Source of the DNA: Nocardia brasiliensis
Lineage (GTDB): Bacteria; Actinomycetota; Actinomycetes; Mycobacteriales; Mycobacteriaceae
Assembly (NCBI RefSeq): GCF_011801125.1
Contig: NZ_CP046171.1
Coordinates: 1,426,001 to 1,490,000, forward strand
Length of the DNA: 64,000 nucleotides
Direction: 5' to 3'
Shown: positions 25,330 through 33,572 of the stretch, one piece after another
Position numbering within the stretch: the first letter of the stretch is position 1
How the letters are laid out: every line of letters starts with the position of its first letter
The notes under the pieces: model-generated
Databases searched by the model: none
Told to the model about the DNA's origin: nothing
What the model saw: only the letters and a program-made list of their open reading frames with translations
Position numbers and translations under genes: made by a program

Positions 25330-26238
25330 ATGCCCTTGTCGCCGCGCGTGCCCGACCTGGCCGCTCTCGACCTGCTGCTTTCGGTGATCGAGCTCGGCAG
25401 CCTCGGCCGCGCGGCACAGGAACACGGCATCAGCCAGCCGTCCGCGTCCTCGCGCATCCGGTATCTGGAGAAGCTGGTCGGCGTGCCGGTGCTGGAGCGC
25501 AGCACCCTCGGTTCCCGGCCGACCCCGGCCGGCACGCTCATCACGGAATGGGCAAGGGCGGTGGTGCGCGCGGCCGAGCAGCTCGACGCCGGGATCGCCA
25601 CCTTGCGCGCGGAACACGCCTCGCAGCTGCGCGTCGCGGCCAGTCAGACCATCGCGGAATATCTGTTTCCCGGCTGGCTGATGCAGCTGCGCGCCTGCGC
25701 ACCGGGCACCGCCATCGCGCTCGAGTCCGGCAACTCGGTCGAGGTCGCCCAGCAGGTGCTCGACCGCCGCGCGGCCATCGGATTCGTCGAGAGCCCACAG
25801 CGTTTCCGCGGTCTGCAGTCGCACGCGGTCGCGACCGACCGCCTGGTCGTGGTGGTCGCGCCCGCGCACCGCTGGGCCCGGCGGCGCACGGTCGGTCTGG
25901 ACGAACTGGCCGAAACCCCACTGATCCAACGGGAATCCGGCTCGGGCACTCGAAACTGGTTCGAGCACGCGGTAACTCGGCAGTTGCCCGATTGGACGCC
26001 GAGCCTCGCCCTGGAGCTGTCGTCGACCACGGCCATCAAAACAGCCGTCGCATCGGGCGCGGGCCCTGCCGTGCTCAGTTCCCTGGCCGTCGCCGCCGAA
26101 CTCGCCGCGGGCACCCTGGTCTCACCGTCGGTTACCGGGCTCGACCTGGATCGGACCCTGCGCGCGGTCTGGCCCACCGGCGAGCGGCTCACCGGGCCCG
26201 CGCGCGAGCTCTACGCGATCGCCTGCCGCACCGGCTGA
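25330..26238 (+). CDS. LysR-family transcriptional regulator
   Basis: 302 residues: LysR winged HTH at ~10-70 (LDLLLSVIELGSLGRAAQEHGISQPSAS over helices 1-3), then the inducer-binding domain (CysB-like SGTRNWFE region, NSVEVAQQVLDRRAAIGFVES). The ATG 25330 is 43 bp from the divergent TDT transporter start, with a palindrome between. It is very likely the regulator of that transporter. Confidence 0.9.
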   Translation: MPLSPRVPDLAALDLLLSVIELGSLGRAAQEHGISQPSASSRIRYLEKLVGVPVLERSTLGSRPTPAGTLITEWARAVVRAAEQLDAGIATLRAEHASQLRVAASQTIAEYLFPGWLMQLRACAPGTAIALESGNSVEVAQQVLDRRAAIGFVESPQRFRGLQSHAVATDRLVVVVAPAHRWARRRTVGLDELAETPLIQRESGSGTRNWFEHAVTRQLPDWTPSLALELSSTTAIKTAVASGAGPAVLSSLAVAAELAAGTLVSPSVTGLDLDRTLRAVWPTGERLTGPARELYAIACRTG

Positions 26239-26459
26239 ACGCGCCCCGCTCAGTCCGAGTCGACGGGTTGGGCGGTCGGCGGCACGCCGGTGTCGAGCAA
26301 GCGGATCAGCCGATCGATGCGGGCGGTGTGGTCGACGCACGCTCGCTCGGGCACGCGAATCCCCACCCCGTCATGAATTGACCGCCCGGCTGACGCCGTC
26401 TCGGTACCGCGTGGCCGCGAATACGACCGGGCACGTACGGCAGCTGGCAGGATTGTGTT

Positions 26460-27263
26460 GTGAAGCGCGATGTGTCGGCTCATCTCGAGGTGGCGATCAC
26501 CGCGCCGACGACCCTGGAATTCCAGATCGCCGCGGCACGGCACCCGAATCTGGAGTTGAACGAGTCGCTGGTGTTCGAGCTCGACGGCTGGGCCATCACG
26601 CCGTGGGAGATTCTCGGGCCGCACGGCACCCGGATTCACAAATTCGCGGTCGGTCCTGGCACCCTGCGCGCCCATTACACCGCGACCGTGCTGGGCACCG
26701 CCCTGCCGGACGCCCCGTCCGACTACGACCTCGCGCTGTATCTGCGGCCGAGCCGATTCGCCGAATCGGACAAGCTGCTCGGCTTCGCCAACACCGAATT
26801 CGGTTCCGGCACACCGGGTACCGAACTCGCCGCCGAGGTGTCGGCGTGGGTCGGCAGGCGGGTGCGCTACGTCGCGGGCAGCAGCGACCCGATCGACGGC
26901 GCGGTGGAGACGCTGCTCTCCGGTGCGGGCGTGTGCCGGGATTTCGCGCACCTGGTCGTCGCGCTGTTGCGTGCGGTCAAGGTGCCCGCCCGGGTGGTGT
27001 CGGTCTACGCGCCCGGCTGTGTACCCATGGACTTCCACGCGGTCGCCGAGGCCTACGTCGACGGAGCCTGGCGCGCCTTCGACGCAACCGGCCTGGCGCC
27101 GCGATCCACACTGGTGCGGATCGCCACCGGGCGCGACGCCTCCGACGTGGCCTTCCTCGACAATCACGGCGGCGAGATCGGGGTGAACAGTCTGCGGGTC
27201 AACGCGACCGTCGACGGCTTCCTGCCGTTCGACGACAACCGCACCCCGACCTCGCTGTGGTGA
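26460..27263 (+). CDS. Transglutaminase-like cysteine protease-fold protein
   Basis: 267 residues. An N-terminal beta-sandwich (~1-110) is followed by a transglutaminase core with catalytic Cys in GAGVCRDFAHLVVALLR, His in MDFHAVAEAY and Asp in AFDATG. Proteins of this type usually lack signal peptides and may cleave or modify peptides in the cytosol. The GTG at 26460 has only a weak upstream ribosome-binding site. The 220 bp before it hold no convincing gene. It converges on the FG-GAP gene with a 6-bp gap. Confidence 0.85.
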   Translation: MKRDVSAHLEVAITAPTTLEFQIAAARHPNLELNESLVFELDGWAITPWEILGPHGTRIHKFAVGPGTLRAHYTATVLGTALPDAPSDYDLALYLRPSRFAESDKLLGFANTEFGSGTPGTELAAEVSAWVGRRVRYVAGSSDPIDGAVETLLSGAGVCRDFAHLVVALLRAVKVPARVVSVYAPGCVPMDFHAVAEAYVDGAWRAFDATGLAPRSTLVRIATGRDASDVAFLDNHGGEIGVNSLRVNATVDGFLPFDDNRTPTSLW

Positions 27264-27269
27264 ACCGGC

Positions 27270-28415
27270 TCAGCTGATGTTCTTCAGGAACGACACGGCG
27301 TTCGCGCTGCCCGCGACCACGATGTCCAGCTTGCCGTCGCCGTCGTAGTCGGCGACCGCAGGCGTCTGCGGCTGCGACGTGACGGCGAACTCGCCGGTCT
27401 TGCCGACGGATCCGCCCTTGCCCGCGAAGATCACCATCTTGGAGTTGAGCACCGCCGACATCGCGGCGTCGAGCTTGCCGTCCTTGTCGAAGTCGGCGAC
27501 CGCGATGCTGGTCGGGCCGAGCCCGGACAGCGCGACCCGGTCGGTCTTCTTGAAGCCGCCCTGACCGTTGCACAGCAGCAGCGTCGTGCTGAAGGAGAAC
27601 GAGTCGGCGGTGATCACATCGTCGATGCCGTCGCCGTCGAAGTCGCCGGCCCGGATGTCCTCGGTGATCAAGCCGGAGGTGGTCGCGTCGCGGCGGGCGA
27701 AGCTGCCGTCGCCGTTACCGGTGAAGATCTGCACCTGCTGCAGCACCGTGTTGTTGATCGCGAGGTCTAGTTTGTTGTCGGAGTTGAACTTTCCGACGGT
27801 GAAGGCCGACGGTGTGCCGAGCACCGAGCTGGTCGGCCCGCCGTCGAGGGTGCCGTCGCCCTTGCCGATCCAGGTCTTCACGCCGGTGGGCACCAGGCTG
27901 AGCACATCGGCCTTGCCGTCGCCGTTGGCGTCGGCGACGATCACTTCCTGTTGCGCGCCTTCGAGTGTCGTGTACTTCTTGGCGGCGGCGAAGGTGCCGT
28001 TGCCATTGTTCAGGAAGGTCGCGATGGTGGTCCAGGCCTGCGCGACGACATCGGGTTTGCCGTCCCCGTTCAGGTCGCCCGCCGCCACCGCGCCGAATCC
28101 GATGCCGACATCGCCCACCCTGGTGCCGGCGTTGAAGGTGCCGTCTCCCTTGCCGGTCATCAGGATCGGTCCGGCCCCTTGGAAATCGGCCGCGACGATA
28201 TCGGCCTTGCCGTCGCCGTTGAAATCGGCCGTGACCGTGCCGATCGGCGACGGCCCCGGTCCCCATGACGGAAACTGGCCGCCGGAAGGCGAATCCACTT
28301 TCGGTGCGAAATTGATCGCTCCCGCCGCGTGGGCGGAAGCGGGCAGAGCTAGGCAGAGTGCCGCGGCGGCCGCGGCGATCACGACGCCGCGCGGACGGTG
28401 GGATGCAGTAGGCAT
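27270..28415 (-). CDS. Secreted FG-GAP/VCBS repeat beta-propeller protein
   Basis: 381 residues with a signal peptide (VVIAAAAAALCLALPASAHA). The mature part has seven blades, each carrying a Ca2+-binding-like loop: DFNGDGKAD, DLNGDGKPD, DANGDGKAD, KFNSDNKLD (degenerate), DFDGDGIDD, DFDKDGKLD, DYDGDGKLD. This predicts a single seven-bladed, integrin-like propeller and no other domain. ATG 28415 follows AGGAC; an upstream ATG at 28472 would lengthen the signal region without support. Possible roles are adhesion or extracellular binding; no catalytic site seen. Confidence 0.85.
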   Translation of the reverse strand: MPTASHRPRGVVIAAAAAALCLALPASAHAAGAINFAPKVDSPSGGQFPSWGPGPSPIGTVTADFNGDGKADIVAADFQGAGPILMTGKGDGTFNAGTRVGDVGIGFGAVAAGDLNGDGKPDVVAQAWTTIATFLNNGNGTFAAAKKYTTLEGAQQEVIVADANGDGKADVLSLVPTGVKTWIGKGDGTLDGGPTSSVLGTPSAFTVGKFNSDNKLDLAINNTVLQQVQIFTGNGDGSFARRDATTSGLITEDIRAGDFDGDGIDDVITADSFSFSTTLLLCNGQGGFKKTDRVALSGLGPTSIAVADFDKDGKLDAAMSAVLNSKMVIFAGKGGSVGKTGEFAVTSQPQTPAVADYDGDGKLDIVVAGSANAVSFLKNIS

Positions 28416-28573
28416 GAGATGTCCTGGTGTACTGAGTAATGCGGGGGACCAGGACTCTATGGCGTGTCTCACATATGGAATGTGGCATTTTCAGCAATTC
28501 GTGGGATTGCCGGGTGCGGTGGTCGTCATTGCGGCAACATGCCCAAAACGCTTTCCGCACAATGCACTACGCA

Positions 28574-28592
28574 TGCCCGGGTAATCCGGGCA
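28574..28592. terminator. Terminator hairpin after the DUF4189 gene
   Basis: TGCCCGG (28574-28580), loop GTAAT, CCGGGCA (28586-28592), about 50 bp beyond the minus-strand stop at 28641. The rest of the 225-bp gap holds nothing else I can identify. Confidence 0.55.
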
Positions 28593-28640
28593 CGATGCCC
28601 AATCGCCGTACTGCGTTCGCCTACCGACTAATCGCGTCGC

Positions 28641-29690
28641 CTAGTCCTTGGTGCATTTGGACCAGAACTTGAACGGGCCCTGGATGTTCCACGTGCTCTG
28701 CGCGCGGGCGACGGCCTTGTCCTGCGCCTCGTTGATGGTGGCGCCCCAGTCCGAGCCCCAGCCGTTGTTCTGACCGAACGCGAACGCGACGCAGCCGTCC
28801 TTCGACCACACCGGTTCCTGGCAGGTCGGGCCGCAGGTGAGCTGTGCCTGGGCGGCGGCCGCCTCCTGGCTGAGTGTGCTTCTGGCCCAGTGCACCTCGC
28901 TGGATTCCTCGTTGTAGGTCGCCGCGATCCAGGTGGTCGTCACCCGCGGTGTCGTGGTCGGCGCCGTGGTCGGTGGGGGCGCTTTGACGCTCGGCCAGGG
29001 GCTCGGCGTCGTGGACGAGTCGATGTACCCCGAGGCCGACTGGCTGGTGGAGGTGCTGGTCCCGCTCGCGTCGTAGCGATCCTGTTTGGCGTTGTTCTTC
29101 CACACCTTCAGCCCGATGATGCCCGCGATCACCAGCACGGTGAACAGCACGGAACCGACTGCGGCGAGCACCTTTCCGCCGGCGCCACCGCCCGACCCGG
29201 AGCCGCCCGGCGGGTACTGCGGGGGATGTTGGCCGGGCGGGCCGGGCGGGAACGCGCCCTGCTGCGGCGCGAACTGCTGCGGCGGCTGCTGGTATTGCGG
29301 CTGCTGGTATTGCGGCGGTTGCTGATACTGCGGAGCCGACGGATACTGCTGGCCCTGCGGACCGTAGGGCTGGCCGTACGGTTGCCGACCCATGGGATTG
29401 AGCAGCGTGGGATCCGCGGGCGGTGGCGCCTGCTGGTAGGCGGGGTCGGCCTGGCTCATGGGATTGAGCAGCGTCGGGTCCGCCGGCGGCACCGGCTGGC
29501 TCATCGGATTGAGCACGGTGGGGTCGGCAGGCGGCACCTGCTGGTGTCCCGGACCCGACTGATGCGCTGGATTCAGCATCGTCGGATCCGAGCGTTGCTG
29601 ATCGGAAGCCTGTTGCCCGCCCTCGGCTGGTTTCTGCGGAGCGTGTGGATCGTAAGGCTGCCCGGGATACTGGCCGGGTGGGTATGACAT
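28641..29690 (-). CDS. Repeat-rich membrane protein with extracytoplasmic DUF4189 domain
   Basis: 349 residues. The cytosolic N-terminus (~1-170) is Pro/Gln/Gly/Tyr-rich. It carries four copies of DPT(M/V/L)LNP (residues 35-41, 56-62, 71-77, 93-99), then PQYQQ repeats (~120-140). A single membrane helix (~174-195, VLAAVGSVLFTVLVIAGIIGL) leads to a Ser/Thr-rich stalk and a C-terminal DUF4189 domain (~290-349) with GCVAFAFGQNNGWGSDWGAT. Cys pairs suggest disulfides outside the membrane. Function is unknown; the layout resembles a cell-envelope sensor or anchor. Confidence 0.8.
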   Translation of the reverse strand: MSYPPGQYPGQPYDPHAPQKPAEGGQQASDQQRSDPTMLNPAHQSGPGHQQVPPADPTVLNPMSQPVPPADPTLLNPMSQADPAYQQAPPPADPTLLNPMGRQPYGQPYGPQGQQYPSAPQYQQPPQYQQPQYQQPPQQFAPQQGAFPPGPPGQHPPQYPPGGSGSGGGAGGKVLAAVGSVLFTVLVIAGIIGLKVWKNNAKQDRYDASGTSTSTSQSASGYIDSSTTPSPWPSVKAPPPTTAPTTTPRVTTTWIAATYNEESSEVHWARSTLSQEAAAAQAQLTCGPTCQEPVWSKDGCVAFAFGQNNGWGSDWGATINEAQDKAVARAQSTWNIQGPFKFWSKCTKD

Positions 29691-29755
29691 GAGCCCCCGC
29701 TGCTGGTCGTCTCGATAAAGGCGGAGCCAGGGTATCGGCTCGTCGCCCGGGAATC

Positions 29756-29775
29756 TGCCCCCGCCAGTGGGGGCA
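29756..29775. promoter_or_regulatory. 7-bp-arm inverted repeat between divergent DUF4189 and PPOX genes
   Basis: TGCCCCC (29756-29762), GCCAGT, GGGGGCA (29769-29775), in the 241-bp divergent region. It could be an operator, or a hairpin separating the two transcripts. Confidence 0.4.
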
Positions 29776-29931
29776 CGAATTCGTTCGGCTGGGCTGAACG
29801 TACCTGTTGGCGGCCCCCAGGCGTAGAGCTGGGATGAATGTGGGCCGCGCGTGGAAGAAATCGGCGCTCGTCGATGTCATATCCTCCGGTGACCCGCGAG
29901 GTCCCGCAGACCGCACACGACTGGAGGGTGT

Positions 29932-30339
29932 ATGCCGACCTACGAGATTCCCGAGAAGGCCCGCGACCTGCTCGAGCGCCCGATCTACGCGAGCCTCGGC
30001 ACGACGCGGCCGGACGGGGCGCCGCAGGTGAACCCGATGTGGTTCGTGTGGGACGGCGAGTACATCTGGTTCACCCACACCAACTTCCGGCAGAAGTTCA
30101 AGAACCTCGCCCAGGAGCCGCGCGTCTCGATCTCGATCTTCGATCCGGACAATCCCTATCGGTACATCGAGGTGCGCGGTGTGGTCGACCATGTCGACGA
30201 CGATCCCGAGGGCGCCCTCTACACCCGCCTGGCCGAGCGGTACGGCCGCGGCTCGGTGGTGCCGCCGGACGCGAAGGATCGGGTGGCCATCGCGGTCCGG
30301 CCGACCGGTGCGAGCGGGTACGCCCTGCGGGACCACTGA
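29932..30339 (+). CDS. PPOX-class (pyridoxamine oxidase-fold) F420/FMN-type protein
   Basis: 135 residues of the split beta-barrel flavin/deazaflavin family: LGTTRPDGAPQVNPMWFVWD then FRQKFKNLAQEPRVSIS. Mycobacterial relatives (Rv1155 type) bind F420; the cofactor cannot be decided from sequence alone. ATG 29932 follows GGAGG (29924-29928). It is a single gene, divergent from the DUF4189 protein. Confidence 0.85.
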   Translation: MPTYEIPEKARDLLERPIYASLGTTRPDGAPQVNPMWFVWDGEYIWFTHTNFRQKFKNLAQEPRVSISIFDPDNPYRYIEVRGVVDHVDDDPEGALYTRLAERYGRGSVVPPDAKDRVAIAVRPTGASGYALRDH

Positions 30340-30452
30340 CTCACGCGCCGCCCGGCCACGGACCACGTCCCAGGCCGGGCGGTGGCCGTCGAAAACCGGC
30401 AAATCGCCCGCTGACACCGCTCTGACCTGTGTGCGGAGGGTTTGCTGCAACG

Positions 30453-31553
30453 ATGGATCCCATGATCCGTGTGTTGACCGACCGCTGGACCGTCGTCGTT
30501 CCCCTGCTCGCCGCCCTCGCCCTCGCGCTCACCTGGGGGCGAAGTCTGTCCGGCGTGGCGGTGATCGTGGTGGCCGCCGCCCTCATCGGCGCGGTGCTCG
30601 CGGCGGTGTATCACGCGGAGGTGGTCGCGCACCGGGTCGGCGAACCGTTCGGGTCGCTGGTGCTCGCCGTCGCGGTGACCGTCATCGAGGTCGCGCTCAT
30701 CGTCACGCTCATGATCTCCGGTGGGGACAAGGCCGCCTCGCTGGCCAGGGACACTGTGTTCGCCGCGGTGATGATCACCTGCAACGGCATCGTCGGCCTC
30801 GCGTTGCTGGTCGGTGCGGTGCGCCGCCGGGTGGCGGTGTTCAATGCCGAGGGCACCGGCGCCGCGCTGGCCACCGTGGCGACGCTGGCCACGCTCAGCC
30901 TCGTGCTGCCGACCTTCACCACCAGCACGCCGGGGCCGGAGTTCTCCGCCGCGCAGCTCGCCTTCGCCGCCGTCGCCTCGCTCGCGCTCTACGGGCTGTT
31001 CGTGATGGTGCAGACAGTGCGGCATCCGGACGACTTCCTGCCCGTCGAGGGCGACGGCGTGGTCACCGACGACGACGCGCACGACGCGCGACCCACCGCC
31101 AAGGCCGCGCTGCTCGCGCTGCTCCTGCTGTTCGTCGCGCTGGTGTGTGTGGTCGGACTGGCCAAGGTCGTCTCCCCGTCCATCGAGTCGGCCGTGGTCT
31201 CGGCCGGGTTGCCGCAGTCCGCGGTCGGTGTGGTGATCGCGATGCTGGTGCTGCTTCCCGAGACGCTCGCCGCCGTCAACGCGGCCCGCCGGGATCGGGT
31301 GCAGATCAGTCTCAATCTCGCGCTCGGCTCGGCCATGGCCAGTATCGGCCTGACTATTCCGGTGATCGCGGTCGCGACCATCTGGCTCGACGGTCCGCTG
31401 GAGCTCGGGCTCGGCGCCACCCAGATGGTGCTGCTCGGCCTGACCGTCATCGTCGGCACGCTCACCGTGGTGCCCGGCCGAGCCACGCTGCTGCAGGGCG
31501 GTGTGCACCTCGCGCTGTTCTCCGCCTTCGTCTTCTTGGCCGCCAGTCCGTAG
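30453..31553 (+). CDS. ChaA-type Ca2+(Na+)/H+ antiporter
   Basis: 366 residues, about eleven membrane helices. The two CaCA alpha-repeats are visible: GEPFGSLVLAVAVTVIEVAL (about residue 55) and LLPETLAAVNAARRDRVQ followed by LNLALGSAMASIGLT (about residue 275), each with the key acidic residue. A short acidic loop (DDDAHDA) separates the halves. It exports Ca2+ or Na+ in exchange for protons. ATG 30453 or 30462 are both possible starts; GGAGGG is at 30435-30440. Confidence 0.88.
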   Translation: MDPMIRVLTDRWTVVVPLLAALALALTWGRSLSGVAVIVVAAALIGAVLAAVYHAEVVAHRVGEPFGSLVLAVAVTVIEVALIVTLMISGGDKAASLARDTVFAAVMITCNGIVGLALLVGAVRRRVAVFNAEGTGAALATVATLATLSLVLPTFTTSTPGPEFSAAQLAFAAVASLALYGLFVMVQTVRHPDDFLPVEGDGVVTDDDAHDARPTAKAALLALLLLFVALVCVVGLAKVVSPSIESAVVSAGLPQSAVGVVIAMLVLLPETLAAVNAARRDRVQISLNLALGSAMASIGLTIPVIAVATIWLDGPLELGLGATQMVLLGLTVIVGTLTVVPGRATLLQGGVHLALFSAFVFLAASP

Positions 31554-31584
31554 CGCCCGGCGCCCGTGACCGTGCCGTTATCTT

Positions 31585-31851
31585 GCTCAGTGTTAGCTGA
31601 GCTACGTGGTGTCGGTCACCGCAATAGCCGATCTGTGCTGATAACTCGTTCCAGAATGGGAATCGACTTCGAAGTTGAGCCTTTGACCTGCGGATCACGC
31701 AAGCTGCCAGCAAGTGTTTTAGAGGCGATGCTCACACCGTGACCGGCTTTACTGTGACCTATGGTCACCGATAGCTTCATGTGGAAGTGACGCCCATCAT
31801 GGAGAGTGCGATTTTGAAGCTCGAGACACACCGGTTCGGTCGGGGTAGCGC
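31585..31851 (+). promoter_or_regulatory. Promoter/operator region of the mce operon
   Basis: Several dyads stand in the 298-bp region. The best is GTGACC-TAT-GGTCAC at 31754-31768 (perfect 6-3-6), with further GTGACC/GGTCAC half-sites near 31739 and 31614. Others are GCTCAG-TGTTAG-CTGAGC (31585-31602) and ACTTCGAAGT (31666-31675). AAC-TC-GTT at 31643-31650 resembles the core of a KstR site but lacks the leading T of the TnnAACnnGTTnnA consensus. No regulator gene is adjacent. No coding sequence seen. Confidence 0.5.
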
Positions 31852-32697
31852 GTGCCGTCGGTGACCCGGGCTCGCTCGAGCGCCGCTGCCGTCCGTGTCG
31901 TCCGCAAGAACTTCTCCGACACGGTCGTCTCTTCGCTGCGGACCTTCGGTCGCGCGGTGGACATCGCACGGGAATCGGCGACCGGCGCGGTCACCGGGAT
32001 CGTGCGCGGTCAGTTCCAGTGGCGAGAAGCGATCACCCAGGCGTGGCGCCTGGTGACCGTCACAGCGATACCCGCGATCCTGATCGCGATCCCGTTCGGC
32101 GTCATCGTCTCGATCCAGGTCGGCAATCTCATCCACACCCTCGGCGCGGACTCACTGCTCGGCGCGACGGGCGGCCTCGGCGTGATCAAGCAGGGCGCGC
32201 CGCTGGCCACCGGCTTCCTGCTCGGTGGCGCGGGTGCGGCCGCGATCGCCGCCGACCTCGGCGCGCGCACGATCCGCGAGGAGATCGACGCGCTCAACAC
32301 CATGGGCATCAGTCCGGTGCCACGCCTGGTGATCCCGCGGTTGGTCGCGATGATCTTCGTGGCGCCGCTGCTGAACATCCTCATCATCTTCGTCGGCATC
32401 GTCGCGGGTTACGCGGTCGCGGTCGGCGGTCAGAACGTCACCCCCGGCAGCTACTGGGCGACCTTCGGCTCGTTCACCACCGTCGCCGACGTGTGGGTGT
32501 CGCTGCTCAAGGCGGCGCTGTTCGGCTTCCTCGTGGTGGTCATCGCCTGCCAGCGCGGGCTGGAGGCCAAGGGCGGGCCGCGCGGCGTGGCCGACGCGGT
32601 GAACGCGGCCGTGGTGCTCTCGGTCGTCTCGATCGCGATCGTCAACCTGGGCGTCACCCAGGTCGTCGAGATGTTCCTGCCCACCAGGCTGGTCTGA
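31852..32697 (+). CDS. yrbEA: YrbEA, MlaE-type permease of the Mce transporter
   Basis: 281 residues, five to six membrane helices. Contains the MlaE-family core (GFLLGGAGAAAIAADLGARTI, REEIDALNTMGISPVPRLVIPRL). It pairs with YrbEB to form the inner-membrane channel of the mce lipid importer, energised by an MceG/Mkl ATPase encoded elsewhere. The GTG at 31852 is the best start but has a poor ribosome-binding site; first gene of a 10-gene run with overlaps or small gaps. Confidence 0.92.
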   Translation: MPSVTRARSSAAAVRVVRKNFSDTVVSSLRTFGRAVDIARESATGAVTGIVRGQFQWREAITQAWRLVTVTAIPAILIAIPFGVIVSIQVGNLIHTLGADSLLGATGGLGVIKQGAPLATGFLLGGAGAAAIAADLGARTIREEIDALNTMGISPVPRLVIPRLVAMIFVAPLLNILIIFVGIVAGYAVAVGGQNVTPGSYWATFGSFTTVADVWVSLLKAALFGFLVVVIACQRGLEAKGGPRGVADAVNAAVVLSVVSIAIVNLGVTQVVEMFLPTRLV

Positions 32698-32699
32698 CC

Positions 32700-33566
32700 A
32701 TGTCCGCCTCGACCTACGTGCCCAAAGGGCTGGGCAAGCTCTCGCGGTTCTATCACCGTCGCGGTCTGCTGCTGCGCCGCTTCGAGGCGCTCGGCTTCGT
32801 GCTCGCCTTCGTCTGGCAGGTGCTCTCCTCGATTCCCGCGACGCTCAAGCACTATCGCGACGAGACGCTGCGCATCATCTCCGATATGACCTGGGGCCGC
32901 GGCTCGGTCATCGTCGGCGGCGGCACAGTCCCGATGATGATCGTGCTCGGCCTGGTGATGGGCGCTTCGGTGGCGGTCGAATCCTTCACCATGCTGAACA
33001 TGCTCGGCATGGGCCCGGTCACCGGCATCGTCTCCGCCTACGCGACCACCCGCGAGCTCGCGCCGATCGCCGCCGCCATCGGCTTCGCCGCGCAGGCGGG
33101 CTGCCGCATCACCGCGGAGATCGGCTCGATGCGGATCTCCGAGGAGATCGACGCGCTCGAGGCGATGGGCCTGCGCTCGGTGCCCTTCGTCGTCACCACC
33201 CGGGTGATCGCGGGCGCGATCTCGATCGTGCCGACCTTCCTGATCGGCCTGATCCTGGCCTACCTGTCCTGCCGCGGGCTGATCACGCTGGTGCACGGGC
33301 AGTCCGCAGGCGTGTACGACCACTACTTCTTCCAGTTCGTCTCCGGGTTCGACGTGGTCGCCGCAGTGATCAAGGTGGCCATCTTCGCCACCGTCGTGAT
33401 CCTCATCCACAGCTACTACGGCTTCTTCGCCACCGGCGGTCCCGAGGGCGTCGGCATCGCGTCCGGGCGTGCGGTGCGCGCCTCTTCGGTGGCGATCGTG
33501 GCCATCGACATGGTCCTCACCATCGTGCTGTGGGGTTTCAACGCGACGATCAGCTTCACGGGGTAG
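32700..33566 (+). CDS. yrbEB: YrbEB, MlaE-type permease of the Mce transporter
   Basis: 288 residues, second permease subunit. Helices include VIVGGGTVPMMIVLGLVMGA; the family motif is AAIGFAAQAGCRITAEIGSM followed by RISEEIDALEAMGL. ATG 32700 lies 2 bp after the yrbEA stop. In-frame sequence upstream belongs to yrbEA in another frame and is not coding for this protein. Confidence 0.93.
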   Translation: MSASTYVPKGLGKLSRFYHRRGLLLRRFEALGFVLAFVWQVLSSIPATLKHYRDETLRIISDMTWGRGSVIVGGGTVPMMIVLGLVMGASVAVESFTMLNMLGMGPVTGIVSAYATTRELAPIAAAIGFAAQAGCRITAEIGSMRISEEIDALEAMGLRSVPFVVTTRVIAGAISIVPTFLIGLILAYLSCRGLITLVHGQSAGVYDHYFFQFVSGFDVVAAVIKVAIFATVVILIHSYYGFFATGGPEGVGIASGRAVRASSVAIVAIDMVLTIVLWGFNATISFTG

Positions 33567-33572
33567 CCGCGG

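Noticed and set aside
26250..26370. Possible short minus-strand coding segment after the LysR gene
   Set aside because: The C-terminal ~35 residues look protein-like (VPERACVDHTARIDRLIRLL), but there is no ribosome-binding site and the frame continues through the transglutaminase-like gene. Too weak to list as a gene.
31640..31653. KstR operator upstream of the mce operon
   Set aside because: AACnnGTT and the final A are present but the first consensus T is G, so I do not list it as a confident site; it is mentioned only as a hypothesis.
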